DNA of 64,000 bases from Mariluticola halotolerans. Its GTDB lineage: Bacteria > Pseudomonadota > Alphaproteobacteria > Rhizobiales > Devosiaceae. The position numbers and the translations under genes were made by a program. The notes under the pieces are model-generated. The model saw only the letters and a list, made by a program, of their open reading frames with translations. It did not search any database and was not told where the DNA came from. The stretch is taken from positions 2,958,001 through 3,022,000 of the forward strand of contig NZ_CP090960.1 in assembly GCF_021611515.1 (NCBI RefSeq). The letters run 5' to 3'. Numbering within the stretch: position 1 is the stretch's first letter; every line of letters starts with the position of its first letter. Below, piece by piece: positions 8,722 through 18,385 of this stretch.

Positions 8722-9294
8722 CTAGAACGGATTCCAGGTCGGTTCCTGGGTGAATTTCAGGTAGCCGACATTGACACCCAGACGTGCGCCGATGCCCGAA
8801 CGGATGGGGACGATATAGATATTGTTGTATTTCATCGCCGTCATGCCCAGGCCGCCAACGATATAGGCGGAACCATCGACACCGGGATAGCGGCCAAAAA
8901 TGGATTCCACGGCCGGCAGGTTATAGACCAGCATCATCACCCGGCTGCCATCGCCACCGAAATCGAAGCCAATGCTGGGGCCCTGCCAATAAATGGCGCG
9001 TTCACCGGCATTGCGGGTGTACATGGTGCCTTCGCCATAACGTGCGCCGGCAAACAGGGCGGCAGAGCCTTCCTGACCGAGCACATAGGCATTGGGGAGA
9101 CCGAACTGGGACACGGCGCGCTCGACCAGCGAGGCGAGACCCTGGGCGACTTCGCCGAAGAATTCATTGCCGGTTTGAACCAGTTCGTCAGCGGAATAGG
9201 TTTCGGAGACCGCACCTGCCTGCGCCATGGCTGTGGCCGGGGCCGCAATAGCGGTGAGGGCGAAAAATAGAATGAAGCCGAGGCGTTTGAACAT
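8722..9294 (-). CDS. DUF1134 / EipA family periplasmic protein
   Basis: 190 residues with a signal peptide (about 1-25, ending TAMA) and a compact DUF1134 domain (SIGFDFGGDGSRVMMLVYNL, GSAYIVGGLGMTAMKYNNI, GARLGVNVGYLKFT). The Brucella member EipA is a periplasmic beta-barrel protein needed for envelope integrity. In Caulobacter and Brucella the family is linked to the CtrA/cell-cycle regulon, which fits the nearby chpT and ctrA here. Membership is clear from the sequence. The role in this organism is inferred. Confidence 0.85.
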   Translation of the reverse strand: MFKRLGFILFFALTAIAAPATAMAQAGAVSETYSADELVQTGNEFFGEVAQGLASLVERAVSQFGLPNAYVLGQEGSAALFAGARYGEGTMYTRNAGERAIYWQGPSIGFDFGGDGSRVMMLVYNLPAVESIFGRYPGVDGSAYIVGGLGMTAMKYNNIYIVPIRSGIGARLGVNVGYLKFTQEPTWNPF

Positions 9295-9419
9295 TTCGGG
9301 ATATTCTCCGTGCTTTCGATCGAAAATCCGATGGGCGGAAGCGGCTGTTTACAAAGGCATTACCAATTGCGGCTAGCCTCACAAAGGTGACCTGAATCAG
9401 GTACCTGGTAAACGCGGCG

Positions 9420-9953
9420 ATGATGCGGCAAATCTGTAAACAAATCTTAACCATTGGACGCTGCCGGCAAGTCTTTTTTGCGGGCCTTGCAATGGCTTGC
9501 CTTGTTGTCCCGACCACAAGCATGCCGGCGCTGGCCGCGACCGCCTCGCTCTCCGGAGCGATTGTGGTTGACCCGTTATCGGGTGTGGCGATGGGCGGAT
9601 ATGACCCGGTCTCGTATTTCACCGAGGAAGAACCGGCCGCGGGCCGGCCCGAATTTGAATATGACTGGCGCGGGGTGCCCTGGTATTTTGCCAATGCGGC
9701 CAATCGCGATGTGTTTGTGCGGTCGCCGGAAAGCTATGCGCCGCAATTTGGCGGCTACGGGCTGATGGGGCTGGCGCGCGGCTATCTGTCGGAGGGCAAT
9801 CCGCGCGTATTTGAAATTCTGGCGGGGCGGTTGTTCCTGTTCTATTCATCCTCGAACAAGGATGCTTTTCTTTTGTCGCAGAAAGCCTCTTATGAAAGCG
9901 CCAGGCGGAACTGGGAATTGCTTGCGCCGACGCTTTCGGCAGCGGGCAAATAG
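9420..9953 (+). CDS. Exported YHS-domain protein
   Basis: 177 residues with an N-terminal signal segment (about residues 15-40). The YHS-like domain begins VAMGGYDPVSYF and continues through WRGVPWYFANAANRDVFVRSPESYAPQFGGY. This family is common in alphaproteobacteria and probably binds a metal or small ligand in the periplasm. The classical YHS cysteines are not visible, so metal binding is uncertain. It is divergent from the DUF1134 gene, with about 125 bases between them. Confidence 0.75.
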   Translation: MMRQICKQILTIGRCRQVFFAGLAMACLVVPTTSMPALAATASLSGAIVVDPLSGVAMGGYDPVSYFTEEEPAAGRPEFEYDWRGVPWYFANAANRDVFVRSPESYAPQFGGYGLMGLARGYLSEGNPRVFEILAGRLFLFYSSSNKDAFLLSQKASYESARRNWELLAPTLSAAGK

Positions 9954-10047
9954 GCGGAAAACCGGTTGTTGCCCGCTTGCGGGGAACCGGTAAAATGCGC
10001 TGCTAAACGAGTTGATTCTACTTTCCTGTCTAAATGGAGACCTTTGC

Positions 10048-10719
10048 ATGGCCGATCTGATCGAGCTGGAAGCCAATGACCTCGCGGCGATGCTGTGTTC
10101 GCGGGTTTGCCATGACCTGATCAACCCGGTGGGGGCGGTGAATAACGGGCTGCAGACGCTGGCGGATCCGGCCCAGGCCTCGATGGCTGATTTTGCCCGC
10201 GAGATGGTGGCCAATGCGGCACAGCAGGCGCAGGCCAAGCTGGAATATGCCCGGCTGGCCTTTGGCGCCTCATCGATGGCGGGCACCGAATTTGACACAC
10301 GCGAATGCGAGCGTGTGGGGCAGATTTTGTTTGCGATTGAAAAGGCGGATCTGGAATGGACGCTGCCGCCGATGTTCCTGCCCAAGAACAAGGCCAAGAT
10401 GTTGATGAATATGCTGCTTATTGCTTCGGGCGCGGTGCCGCGCGGGGGCAAGATCGTGGCGAGCATCAGCGGTGAACCGGGGCAGGAAACCCTGACACTG
10501 GTGGCCACGAGCGACCCGGAAAAAAAGCAGAAAACCCTGATGCCGATGGGTGTTGAGGAAATGCTGGCGGGGAACCCGGAAGAGGGCGTGGACGCGCGCG
10601 GCATTCAGCATTTTTATACCGGCCTGCTGGCGCGAATGAACAAGATGGACCTCTCGATCAAGCTGGAGGACAGCGTGCTGACCTTTACGGCTTCGCCAAA
10701 GGCGGATGAAAAAGCCTAG
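10048..10719 (+). CDS. chpT: Histidine phosphotransferase ChpT
   Basis: 223 residues. The DHp helix has the H-box segment MLCSRVCHDLINPVGAVNNG (His about residue 22), followed by a degenerate HATPase-like C-terminal domain without clear ATP-binding motifs, as in ChpT. In Caulobacter it passes phosphate from CckA to CtrA and CpdR. The ATG at 10048 is preceded by GGAGA. An in-frame upstream ATG at 10012 would add 12 hydrophobic residues and is less likely. ctrA itself lies 2.7 kb downstream, and a CheY-like regulator follows directly. Confidence 0.9.
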   Translation: MADLIELEANDLAAMLCSRVCHDLINPVGAVNNGLQTLADPAQASMADFAREMVANAAQQAQAKLEYARLAFGASSMAGTEFDTRECERVGQILFAIEKADLEWTLPPMFLPKNKAKMLMNMLLIASGAVPRGGKIVASISGEPGQETLTLVATSDPEKKQKTLMPMGVEEMLAGNPEEGVDARGIQHFYTGLLARMNKMDLSIKLEDSVLTFTASPKADEKA

Positions 10720-10862
10720 CTGATTTTTGGGTTGAAACGGGTATGCGGCGCATCTGATGCCGCATGCTAACGAATCGTACGCTTTTTTGCTGGATAATGA
10801 ATATCGGCTGCCGCGGAATTTTGGCGGTGATGCCGGTTTGGTTTATTGAAGGATGTTGAATT

Positions 10863-11273
10863 GTGACGCAGTTTGACGTGGGGGAGGCCTCGGGCGCGGG
10901 CCAGCAGGCAATGCGGACCTGCCTCGTGGTGGACGATTCCAGCATTGTACGTAAAGTTGCCCGCCGGATTCTCGAGGACATGGATTTTGTCGTCGATGAG
11001 GCCGAAGACGGGCAGGAAGCCTATGACAAGTGCCGGGCGAATATGCCGGATTCCATTCTTCTGGACTGGCAGATGCCGATCAAGTCGGGGCTGGATTTTC
11101 TGCGTGAATTGCGCGGATACGAGGGGGGCGAGCTGCCGAAAGTGGTGTTCTGCACCACCGAGAATGATGTGGGGCATATCGCCATGGCGCTGAAACTGGG
11201 CGCCAATGAATATATTCTCAAGCCGTTTGACCGGGATATTCTTGAGAGCAAGTTTCTCGGTCTCTGGGCCTGA
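10863..11273 (+). CDS. Single-domain CheY-like response regulator
   Basis: 136 residues, receiver domain only. The acidic pair is in VVDDSS, the phospho-acceptor Asp in ILLDWQMP, the Thr/Ser in CTTENDV and the Lys in YILKPFDRD. The GTG at 10863 has GAAGGA about nine bases upstream. The ATG at 10911 would give the family-typical start MRTCLVVDD, so a 16-residue N-terminal extension is uncertain. Lying right behind chpT, it is a candidate partner or phosphate sink of the CckA-ChpT relay. It is not obviously CpdR or DivK. Confidence 0.8.
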   Translation: MTQFDVGEASGAGQQAMRTCLVVDDSSIVRKVARRILEDMDFVVDEAEDGQEAYDKCRANMPDSILLDWQMPIKSGLDFLRELRGYEGGELPKVVFCTTENDVGHIAMALKLGANEYILKPFDRDILESKFLGLWA

Positions 11274-11325
11274 TCCCAGCGCCTTGACGCTGAAATCGTA
11301 TTATTTTCAATGAGTTGTGCGTGCC

Positions 11326-12273
11326 TTAGCCTTTGGTGAGGCCGGTGCTTTCATCCATGCCTGTCATCAGGTTCAGGTTTTGCACGGCTGCGCCGGATGC
11401 GCCCTTGCCCAGATTGTCATAGACGCTGAGCAGTATCACCTGACCGGTTTCATCATTGGCACAGACATGCAGGTGCAGGCTGTTGGTGCCGTTGAGCACT
11501 TCCGGGGTGATCTCGGTTGAGCGTTCAAGCGCGATGAGCGGGGCGACCTTGACGAAAGTGCTGTTGGCATAGCGTTCGGCCAGCACAGCGTGGATATCGG
11601 CGCCGGTGGGTTCGTCCTCGAGCGCCCAGAGCTGCAGGGGCACGGCACCGATCATGCCTTGGGCATAACGGCCAACGGCCGGCTGGAAGACAGGCTGATG
11701 CACAATGCCGGCATAGCTGAGCATTTCAGGCAGATGCTTGTGCTCAAGGGTGAGGCCATAGGGCAGATAGGGCGGCATGGTGGAGCCCTCCGCCTCGAAA
11801 TCGGCAATCATCGCCTTGCCGCCGCCGGAATAGCCGGAGATGGCATTATAGGTCAGCGGGAAATCGGCGGGCAGCAGCCCGGCCTCGATGAGCGGGCGCA
11901 CGCTGGCGATAAAGCCTTGCGGATAGCAGCCGGGATTGGAGACGAAGCGCGCCCTGGCGATGGCATCGGCCTGACCGGGGGCCATTTCGGCAAAACCATA
12001 GGTCCAGCCATCGGCGACCCGATGGGCGCTGGAGGCATCAATGACCCGGGTTTTGGGATTGTCGAGCCAGGCCACGGCTTCCTTGGCGGCGGCATCGGGC
12101 AGGCACAGGATGACGATATCGGCGCTGTTGAGCGCCGTTTTGCGCGCGTCCGCGTCCTTGCGCCGGGCATCATCGAGCTGGATGAGGCTGATATCGGCGC
12201 GGTTTTCCAGCCGCTCGCGGATTTGCAGGCCGGTGGTGCCGGCTTCGCCGTCGATGAAAACCTGTGTGGTCAT
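11326..12273 (-). CDS. argC: N-acetyl-gamma-glutamyl-phosphate reductase, short type
   Basis: NADPH-dependent third step of arginine synthesis. 315 residues, the short (type 2) form. It starts MTTQVFIDGEAGTTGLQIRE, has the active-site Cys in VSNPGCYPQG and the glycine-rich YNAISGYSGGGK. The start at 12273 matches family length and has GAAAGA ten bases upstream. Starts at 12282 or 12294 add only a few residues. It is a single gene here, followed convergently by the regulator gene. Confidence 0.93.
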   Translation of the reverse strand: MTTQVFIDGEAGTTGLQIRERLENRADISLIQLDDARRKDADARKTALNSADIVILCLPDAAAKEAVAWLDNPKTRVIDASSAHRVADGWTYGFAEMAPGQADAIARARFVSNPGCYPQGFIASVRPLIEAGLLPADFPLTYNAISGYSGGGKAMIADFEAEGSTMPPYLPYGLTLEHKHLPEMLSYAGIVHQPVFQPAVGRYAQGMIGAVPLQLWALEDEPTGADIHAVLAERYANSTFVKVAPLIALERSTEITPEVLNGTNSLHLHVCANDETGQVILLSVYDNLGKGASGAAVQNLNLMTGMDESTGLTKG

Positions 12274-12350
12274 GGTCGCCATGTCTTTCGTCATATGTGT
12301 GCGCTGAAGGCTATACACGCGTTTGCCGGGCTTGTCATTTTGCCGCGCAC

Positions 12351-12390
12351 AAAAAACCGGCCCCGCGCGTTCAGGCCGCGGGGCCGGTTT
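12351..12390 (-). terminator. Rho-independent terminator of the DUF1127-like gene
   Basis: A 14-bp GC-rich perfect stem (AAACCGGCCCCGCG at 12354-12367 pairing with 12377-12390) is followed on the minus strand by a U-run from the A-tract at 12351-12356. It lies 25 bases after the small gene stop codon and before argC. Confidence 0.85.
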
Positions 12391-12414
12391 CAAAAGATCG
12401 GTTGGGGCCGCGGC

Positions 12415-12591
12415 TTATTCGCCGAAAGCGCTCTTGTAGCTATAGGCGGGAAGGTCTTCACGGCGCAGGCCGCGGGCTGCAAGGGCCGCGTCGCTCTGCT
12501 GGGAGAGGCGTGAATAGGTCGCCTGGGCCTTGCGGGCGCGACCGATGTCGCCAAAGAAATCTGCGATAGCATGGATTGGGTGGTGGGACAT
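12415..12591 (-). CDS. DUF1127-like small protein
   Basis: 58 residues, from the ATG at 12591 preceded by AGGAG. It begins MSHHPIHAIADFFGDIGRAR, has a basic helix and ends YSYKSAFGE. It has the size and feel of DUF1127/YjiS-like proteins, which in alphaproteobacteria are small, highly expressed and sometimes bind RNA, but the match is only partial. Strong own Shine-Dalgarno and terminator indicate an independent, well-expressed gene between argC and ctrA. Function unknown. Confidence 0.65.
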   Translation of the reverse strand: MSHHPIHAIADFFGDIGRARKAQATYSRLSQQSDAALAARGLRREDLPAYSYKSAFGE

Positions 12592-12705
12592 GACAACTCC
12601 TGAACGTTTTCGAATTTCGTGAGTTTAATCTGGCCCTTAGCGTGGCTTTGCACAAGGCACGTTCCTGCATGCAAGGCATGCGCCTGGGGCATGGTTCAGG
12701 ATTGA

Positions 12706-12740
12706 CAAAAAGCCCCGCGTTTGTGACGCGGGGCCTTTTT
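12706..12740. terminator. Bidirectional terminator after ctrA
   Basis: Stem GCCCCGCGT (12712-12720) pairs with ACGCGGGGC (12726-12734), flanked by AAAAA on one side and TTTTT on the other. It would end the ctrA transcript on the minus strand. Confidence 0.85.
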
Positions 12741-12771
12741 GTCATGCTGGTACTCAAGCGGTGAAAGCCGG

Positions 12772-13473
12772 TCAGGCGCTTTCGGAGAGTTCCGCTTCAT
12801 CCGGTTCGCGCAGCACATAGCCGCGGCCCCAGACGGTTTCGATGTAGTTCTTGCCGCCGGTTGCAACTGAAAGCTTCTTGCGCAGCTTGCAGATGAAGAC
12901 GTCGATAATCTTGAGCTCGGGTTCGTCCATGCCGCCATAAAGGTGGTTGAGGAACATTTCCTTGGTGAGCGTCGTGCCCTTGCGAAGCGATAGCAGCTCC
13001 AGCATCTGGTATTCCTTGCCCGTCAGGTGGACGCGCTGGCCGCCGACTTCCACGGTCTTGGTGTCGAGATTGACACTCAGATCGCCGGTATTGATGACCG
13101 ACTGGGCATGGCCCTTGGAGCGGCGCACAATGGCGTGGATACGCGCAACCAGCTCATCCTTGTGGAAGGGCTTGGTCATGTAATCGTCGGCGCCGAAGCC
13201 GAGACCGCGTACCTTGTCCTCAATGCCGGCGAGGCCGGACAGAATGAGAATTGGTGTCTGGACCTTAGCAACGCGCAAGGTGCGCAATACTTCATATCCG
13301 CTCATATCAGGCAGATTCAGGTCCAGAAGAATAATGTCATAGTCGTACAACTTGCCGAGATCGACGCCTTCTTCACCGAGATCGGTGGTGTAAACGTTGA
13401 AACTCTCAGACTTGAGCATCAGTTCGATGCTCTGAGCCGTTGCGCTGTCATCCTCTATAAGGAGTACCCGCAT
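12772..13473 (-). CDS. ctrA: Cell-cycle response regulator CtrA
   Basis: 233 residues. The receiver domain has DD at residues 8-9, phospho-Asp in [15 protein letters not shown] (about 51) and Lys in [12 protein letters not shown]. The C-terminal OmpR-type winged helix includes [33 protein letters not shown] and [15 protein letters not shown], which are nearly invariant in CtrA. It controls cell-cycle, motility and division genes by binding TTAA-N7-TTAA boxes. It ends in Ala rather than the classic Ala-Ala degron, so ClpXP turnover may differ. It is divergent from fliI across a 389-base control region. Confidence 0.97.
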   Translation of the reverse strand: MRVLLIEDDSATAQSIELMLKSESFNVYTTDLGEEGVDLGKLYDYDIILLDLNLPDMSGYEVLRTLRVAKVQTPILILSGLAGIEDKVRGLGFGADDYMTKPFHKDELVARIHAIVRRSKGHAQSVINTGDLSVNLDTKTVEVGGQRVHLTGKEYQMLELLSLRKGTTLTKEMFLNHLYGGMDEPELKIIDVFICKLRKKLSVATGGKNYIETVWGRGYVLREPDEAELSESA

Positions 13474-13862
13474 GTTAATCCCCTTAACTTCGTTCCTTGC
13501 TGGAACCCCAAGTGCGTTCCATGCGTGAGCGCACCCAAATCCAACCCTACTGGATATGATTCGACCCTAATTTGAATTAGTTAACAAAGTTTATTTGTCC
13601 AAGGCAATACGCGAGCCTGTAAAGGTTACGTATGTATTATGTCATTGAAATCGTTGAATAAAGTAGGTACAGTTTTCTTAAAGCTTAAGGTTAATAAAGG
13701 GTGTCAACCGACTCTTTAGACTCGGTGAAATGCAACTGGTGCTGTTGGGGGAGGGGGTGAACGGGCACCCACAAAAAAAGTTACCCGAAGCTTAATAATT
13801 ACCCAATTTAGCTTAATGACTGGTTACCGTTGGTCCACGATTCGAGGAAAGGGGTCCTTTAG
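13474..13862. promoter_or_regulatory. ctrA-fliI divergent control region with a CtrA box
   Basis: AT-rich region with no gene. TTAC-ccgaagc-TTAA at 13781-13795 is a one-mismatch CtrA box (TTAA-N7-TTAA), about 68 bases before fliI. Extra TTAA half-sites occur at 13581, 13678, 13685, 13691 and 13813. The cluster suggests CtrA autoregulation and direct control of fliI, as known in Caulobacter. Confidence 0.6.
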
Positions 13863-15200
13863 GTGAAGTCGCTGATTTCGGAAATCGATGCCATTGACGA
13901 GATCGAGGTGTTCGGCCGGGTGAAATCGGTGCAGGGCCTGCTGCTTGAAGTGGTGGGGCCGGTGCGCGAGTTGCGCGTTGGCGGCAGGGTCGCGATTGAA
14001 ATTCCGGGGGATGCGCCGCTCGACTGTGAGATCATCGGGTTTCGCGACGGTCATGCGCTTTGTCTGCCATTCGGATCGATCACCGGCGTCAGACTGGGGT
14101 GCAAGGCGATCTTTTCCAGCCATGACGGTGCCGCCTATCCCTCGCAAGGGTGGCTGGGGCGGGTGGTCAATGCCAACGGCGAGGCCGTGGACGGCAAGGG
14201 TGCCGTGCCCCGGGGTGCCCGCGCCTATCCCCTTAAAGAGACGCCCCTTGCGGCGCACGACCGCGTGCGGGTGGGGGAGCCGATTGATCTGGGGGTCAGG
14301 GCGCTCAATACCTTTACCACTGTGTGTGACGGGCAGCGGCTCGGCATCTTTGCCGGCTCGGGCGTTGGCAAGTCGGTTCTGATGTCGATGCTGGCGATGA
14401 ATACCGATGTGGATGTGGCCATTATCGGGCTGATCGGCGAGCGCGGGCGCGAAGTGAAGGAATTCATCACCGATTATCTGGGTGAAGAGGGCATCAAGAA
14501 AGCCATTGTGGTGGTGGCCACTTCAGACGAAAGCGCCCTGATGCGGCGACAGGCGGCCTATCTGACGCTGACGCTGGCCGAGTTTTTCCGCGACCAGGGC
14601 AAGCGGGTTCTGTGCATGATGGACAGCCTGACCCGGTTTGCCATGGCCCAGCGCGAGATTGGCCTCGCCATTGGCGAGCCGCCCACCGCCAAGGGCTATC
14701 CGCCAACCGTGTTCACGGAATTGCCGAGATTGCTGGAAAGAGCGGGCCCCGGGCTGGAAAATTCGGGCTCTGTTACCGGTCTGTTTACCGTTTTGGTGGA
14801 AGGTGATGATCACAATGAGCCAATTGCGGATGCTGTGCGTGGCATTCTAGACGGGCACATTGTAATGGAACGGGGCATTGCGGAGCGGGGCAGATATCCG
14901 GCGGTCAATGTGCTTCGATCTATCTCACGTACCATGCCCGGGTGCGTGCCGGAAGATTTTCGTCCGGTGCTCAGGCGTGCACGTGAACTGTTGTCGGTTT
15001 TTGCCGACATGGAGGAACTGATCCGTTTGGGGGCATACCGTAAAGGGTCAGATCCAACGGTGGACCGCGCGATTGCGATCAACCCGGAGCTGGAGGCGTT
15101 TTTGAGCCAGCAAAGGGAAGAGCGGACAACGATTGAAGAGGGCTATGCAATGCTCGAAGCGATTGTTGCCAAAGCAGACGCAGCGGAACCGAAGACTTGA
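13863..15200 (+). CDS. fliI: Flagellum-specific ATPase FliI
   Basis: 445 residues. The export ATPase of the flagellar type III apparatus. Walker A is in [14 protein letters not shown] (about residue 165), Walker B near [19 protein letters not shown], and it has the family [20 protein letters not shown] segment. The GTG at 13863 is preceded by GAGGAAAGGGG. fliJ follows after 20 bases, as usual for the pair. It lies next to ctrA, an arrangement seen in other Hyphomicrobiales, and a candidate CtrA box sits upstream. Confidence 0.96.
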   Translation: MKSLISEIDAIDEIEVFGRVKSVQGLLLEVVGPVRELRVGGRVAIEIPGDAPLDCEIIGFRDGHALCLPFGSITGVRLGCKAIFSSHDGAAYPSQGWLGRVVNANGEAVDGKGAVPRGARAYPLKETPLAAHDRVRVGEPIDLGVRALNTFTTVCDGQRLGIFAGSGVGKSVLMSMLAMNTDVDVAIIGLIGERGREVKEFITDYLGEEGIKKAIVVVATSDESALMRRQAAYLTLTLAEFFRDQGKRVLCMMDSLTRFAMAQREIGLAIGEPPTAKGYPPTVFTELPRLLERAGPGLENSGSVTGLFTVLVEGDDHNEPIADAVRGILDGHIVMERGIAERGRYPAVNVLRSISRTMPGCVPEDFRPVLRRARELLSVFADMEELIRLGAYRKGSDPTVDRAIAINPELEAFLSQQREERTTIEEGYAMLEAIVAKADAAEPKT

Positions 15201-15220
15201 GTGTGTAAGGAGTACAAGTC

Positions 15221-15631
15221 ATGAAATCGCGTAGCGAGAGCCTTATCCGGCTCAAGAAATTTCAAGTTGATGAGAAGCGCCGCCAGGTGGCGCAGATCGA
15301 ACTGATGGTTGCCGATTTCGAACGCATGGCGTCCGAACTCGATCAGCAAATTGATATCGAGCACCAGAAGACCGGCATTTCGGATATGGCCCATTTCGCC
15401 TATTCAACCTTTGCCAAGGCAGCGATTACCCGCCGCGACAATCTGCTGGCATCGGCCAATGACATGCGCCAGAAGCTGGAAGCGGCACAGGATGCGCTGG
15501 CTGAAGCGCTGGAAGACCTCAAAAAGGTTGAACTGCTGGATCAGCGCGAGCACCGGCGCGAGCTGGCGGCGGAAGCCAAGATTGAGCAAGAAGAATATGA
15601 CGAGATTGCACGCATCCGCCATATGCGCTGA
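15221..15631 (+). CDS. fliJ: Flagellar export protein FliJ
   Basis: 136 residues, almost entirely helical coiled coil with many Glu, Lys, Arg and Ala. It starts MKSRSESLIRLKKFQVDEKR, the typical FliJ opening. It acts as the central stalk of the FliI ring and helps deliver subunits to the gate. Sequence identity of FliJ proteins is always low, so the call also rests on its position right after fliI and on its length. The ATG at 15221 has AAGGAG upstream. Confidence 0.88.
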   Translation: MKSRSESLIRLKKFQVDEKRRQVAQIELMVADFERMASELDQQIDIEHQKTGISDMAHFAYSTFAKAAITRRDNLLASANDMRQKLEAAQDALAEALEDLKKVELLDQREHRRELAAEAKIEQEEYDEIARIRHMR

Positions 15632-16493
15632 GCCGTTTCCTTACACATGTTGAATTCGGCAAGAACGGGTCCGCAAGGGCCCGTTTCTTTTTGGGGCGGG
15701 ATTCATCCTTCGTCATTGCGCGCGCCAAAGGTGCGCGGGAATCCAGCGGCGAGGCGTGCAATTTGCAAACTATCATATGGCCCCGATTGCCCTATTCCTC
15801 CAATCGTCATACTCGGGCTTGACCCGAGTACCCATGCGATATTGCTGCGCTTCAGGTAGGCGTGGGGTGGCTTTGTCCGGCCCTCTGCCGGTGTGGATGG
15901 TGGGTCATGGGCCCTCGGGTCGAGCCCGAGGGTGACGACAGGGGGAAGAGGGGGCGACGTGGCCTCACCTCGGGCCTGGGCTTGCCCCCATCCTCATCCT
16001 GAGCCTGTCGAAGGATGGGCGGCACGCTCAGAGCTGAAACCCTTATGGTTCGACAGGCTCACCATGAGGGTTTGGGACCGCCCATTGCGTCCAGTTCATT
16101 CTCCTTCTTGCCCGGACTTGATCCGGGTATCGTATGGACCCTCGGGTCAAACCCGAGGGAGAAGGTGGGGGATGGTCGCGGTGGCCTGTTGCGATTCCTG
16201 CCCTAAGGGGCGCAGCTGAGCCTGCGGCTTATCCCCTTTTTCCCTCCCCTTGATGGGGAGGGTGGCCCGGCGAAGCCGGGTCGGGTGGGGTGGAGCCACA
16301 AGTTCGGTATTGATGGATGGCTTGCAGAGTCTTTCTTTGGCCCTGTCGGGCCGACCCCCACCCTTGATCCCTCCCCACAAGGGGGAGGGAGAAGAAGGGG
16401 CCGCACGGCAATCCCCTTTTCAATCTCTCTGGCGTCATTTCGCGCGGCAAGGCCGCGTGGGAATCCAGAGCCGCATTGCCCCCCTGAAATTAT
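15632..16493. repeat. Intergenic mosaic of REP-like palindromic repeats
   Basis: No gene is seen here. Several palindrome families recur. CTCGGG..CCCGAG hairpins lie at 15811-15830, 15912-15932 and 16139-16159, with a related CCCGG form at 16111-16127. TTCGACAGGCTCA-type elements lie at 15989-16017 and 16039-16070. CCCTCCCC..GGGGAGGG elements lie at 16242-16262 and 16369-16389. A pair of GCGCG-hairpin-GGGAATCCAG units lies near 15714 and 16433. Copies of the first two families also occur near 18.2-18.3 kb after sdaA. Such mosaics are typical mobile intergenic repeats in alphaproteobacteria. Confidence 0.8.
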
Positions 16494-16529
16494 AAAGGCC
16501 GGTGTCACCTTGTCGGTGCACCGGCCTTT
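16494..16529. terminator. Hairpin with terminator-like stem
   Basis: AAAGGCCGGTG (16494-16504) pairs perfectly with CACCGGCCTTT (16519-16529), an 11-bp stem. No long U-run follows, so it may be a weak terminator or another repeat. Confidence 0.5.
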
Positions 16530-16566
16530 CAAGCCTCCCTGGCTTTGTTGGACACACCATAGCGCG

Positions 16567-16602
16567 GCCAGGCCCCGGAACCGTTAACAGCGGGGGCCTG
16601 GC
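16567..16602 (+). promoter_or_regulatory. Strong hairpin in the sdaA leader
   Basis: GCCAGGCCCC (16567-16576) pairs perfectly with GGGGCCTGGC (16593-16602), 138 bases before the sdaA start. No U-run follows, so it could be part of a structured 5' leader. It does not match the glycine riboswitch pattern that I know. Confidence 0.4.
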
Positions 16603-16739
16603 AGAGAGAACCGATGGGCAGGGTGAACGGGAGCTTGCTGTTCAGGGTAACCAAATGATTGCCGGCCATCTGGCTGACAAGAGGCCTATTGACCCGCATC
16701 GCGGGGGCAAGGACACTCGGTAAAAGCCGGGAGGGGCCA

Positions 16740-18125
16740 ATGTTTGTCAGCGTGTTCGATATCTTCAAGATCAGTGTGGGACCATCCTCTTCGCATACGA
16801 TGGGGCCGATGTTGGCGGCATCTGGATTTGCCGAGCTGGTGCAGGCGCAATGGCGGGCGGAATTCGCCGAGTGCGCGATCTGCTGCCGGCTCTATGGCTC
16901 GCTGGCTTATACCGGGGTTGGGCATGGCACCCATGCTGCCGTGCTGGCGGGGTGGCTGGGGTTTGTGCCCGAGACATTTGACCCCGAGGCGGCGCATAAA
17001 GCGGTTGAAGCGATGCAGGCTGAGGGCGCGCTGAGGCTTGCAAACGGGCAGAACCTGCGGTTTGAAGCCGACAAGGCGATTATTGCCGACCGCGAAACGC
17101 GCCTGCCGCTGCACCCCAATGGCATGCGATTTGAACTGCAGGACAAGGCCGGCGAACCGGTGTTTGGCGAGACCTATTATTCTGTTGGCGGTGGCTTTGT
17201 GCTGACCGAGGCGGAGATGGGCACACGTGACAGCGTGGTGCTTGCCGATGACGATGTGCCCTATCCGTTTGCCAATGCGGATGAAATGCTGGCGATGGGG
17301 GAGAAATCGGGCCTTGGCATTTCGGCAATGAAGCGGGCCAATGAAACGGCGCGGCAAGAGGCCGAGCAGGTGGATGCGCGCCTGTTGCATGTGTGGGAGG
17401 TGATGGACCGGTCGATTGCGCGCGGGTTGATGGGTGAGGGCGAATTGCCCGGCGGGCTGAAAGTGCAACGGCGGGCGCGCGGCGTGGCGGAACGGATGCG
17501 GGCGGCCACGGGCCATAATGATGCGCCGCTGCATACGGCGGTGGACTGGCTTTCAGCCTATGCCATGGCGGTAAATGAAGAGAACGCGATGGGTGGCCAG
17601 GTGGTGACCGCGCCGACCAATGGGGCGGCCGGGGTGATCCCGGCGGTTATTCGCTATTATCTCGACCATGTGCCCGGCGCGGACCGGGCGCAGGTGCCCG
17701 AAATGCTGCTGACGGCTTCGGCGATTGGCGGGCTGATCAAGTTCAATGCCTCGATATCCGGGGCGGAAGTGGGCTGTCAGGGGGAGGTTGGATCAGCCTC
17801 GGCCATGGCAGCGGCGGCGCTTTGCTGTGCCTTGGGGGGCAGCAATGCGCAGATTGAAAATGCGGCAGAGATTGCGCTTGAACATCATTTGGGGATGACG
17901 TGCGATCCGATACGCGGGCTGGTGCAGGTGCCGTGCATTGAACGCAATGGCATGGGGGCGGTGAAGGCGGTGGCTGCCGCATCGCTGGCGCTGGCGGGGG
18001 ACGGGCGGCACATTGTGTCGCTGGATGCGTGTATCGAGACCATGCGCCAGACCGGGCGCGACATGGATGAGCGCTACAAGGAAACCTCGCTGGCGGGGCT
18101 GAGCGTCAGCGTGCCAGAATGCTGA
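16740..18125 (+). CDS. sdaA: L-serine ammonia-lyase, iron-sulfur dependent, single chain
   Basis: 461 residues. Deaminates serine to pyruvate. It begins [20 protein letters not shown], the hallmark start of one-chain serine dehydratases. The C-terminal half has the Fe-S cysteines in [19 protein letters not shown] and [19 protein letters not shown]. The ATG at 16740 is preceded by GGGAGGGGCC. An upstream frame from 16659 would add 27 non-family residues. It stands alone between two repeat-rich gaps, with a hairpin-containing leader. Confidence 0.95.
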   Translation: MFVSVFDIFKISVGPSSSHTMGPMLAASGFAELVQAQWRAEFAECAICCRLYGSLAYTGVGHGTHAAVLAGWLGFVPETFDPEAAHKAVEAMQAEGALRLANGQNLRFEADKAIIADRETRLPLHPNGMRFELQDKAGEPVFGETYYSVGGGFVLTEAEMGTRDSVVLADDDVPYPFANADEMLAMGEKSGLGISAMKRANETARQEAEQVDARLLHVWEVMDRSIARGLMGEGELPGGLKVQRRARGVAERMRAATGHNDAPLHTAVDWLSAYAMAVNEENAMGGQVVTAPTNGAAGVIPAVIRYYLDHVPGADRAQVPEMLLTASAIGGLIKFNASISGAEVGCQGEVGSASAMAAAALCCALGGSNAQIENAAEIALEHHLGMTCDPIRGLVQVPCIERNGMGAVKAVAAASLALAGDGRHIVSLDACIETMRQTGRDMDERYKETSLAGLSVSVPEC

Positions 18126-18385
18126 TGGCCCGGCCATTCTGGTGATTTGCCGCATGGCGCTGGTTTAGGGGCGGGTGGTTTTGGAGCGCGGTCTCCATCC
18201 TTCGACAGGCTCAGGATGAGGGCGGTGGGGGTGCTGGATGAGGCGGTGGGGCGCGCTGAATGATCGTGCGTATCCATGTCTTGCGAGGTGCTGCGCTGTC
18301 TCATGGGCCCTCGGGTCAAGCCCGAGGGTGACGATATGGGGGAGAGGGCATAACGGCTTGGGGGAGAGCGGGCGAGGCTGGAATG
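18126..18385. repeat. Gap with two REP-like palindromes
   Basis: No gene is seen. CATCCTtcgacaggctcAGGATG at 18196-18218 and CCCTCGGGtcaagCCCGAGGG at 18308-18328 match elements before sdaA. A unit of about 35 bases at 18301-18335 repeats that at 15904-15938 with few changes. Confidence 0.75.

Noticed and set aside
15632-16493. CRISPR array
   Set aside because: The repeats are of several palindromic families and are not evenly spaced by unique spacers.
16530-16739. Glycine riboswitch before sdaA
   Set aside because: The conserved glycine aptamer segments are not seen in the right order, so only a generic structured leader is reported.
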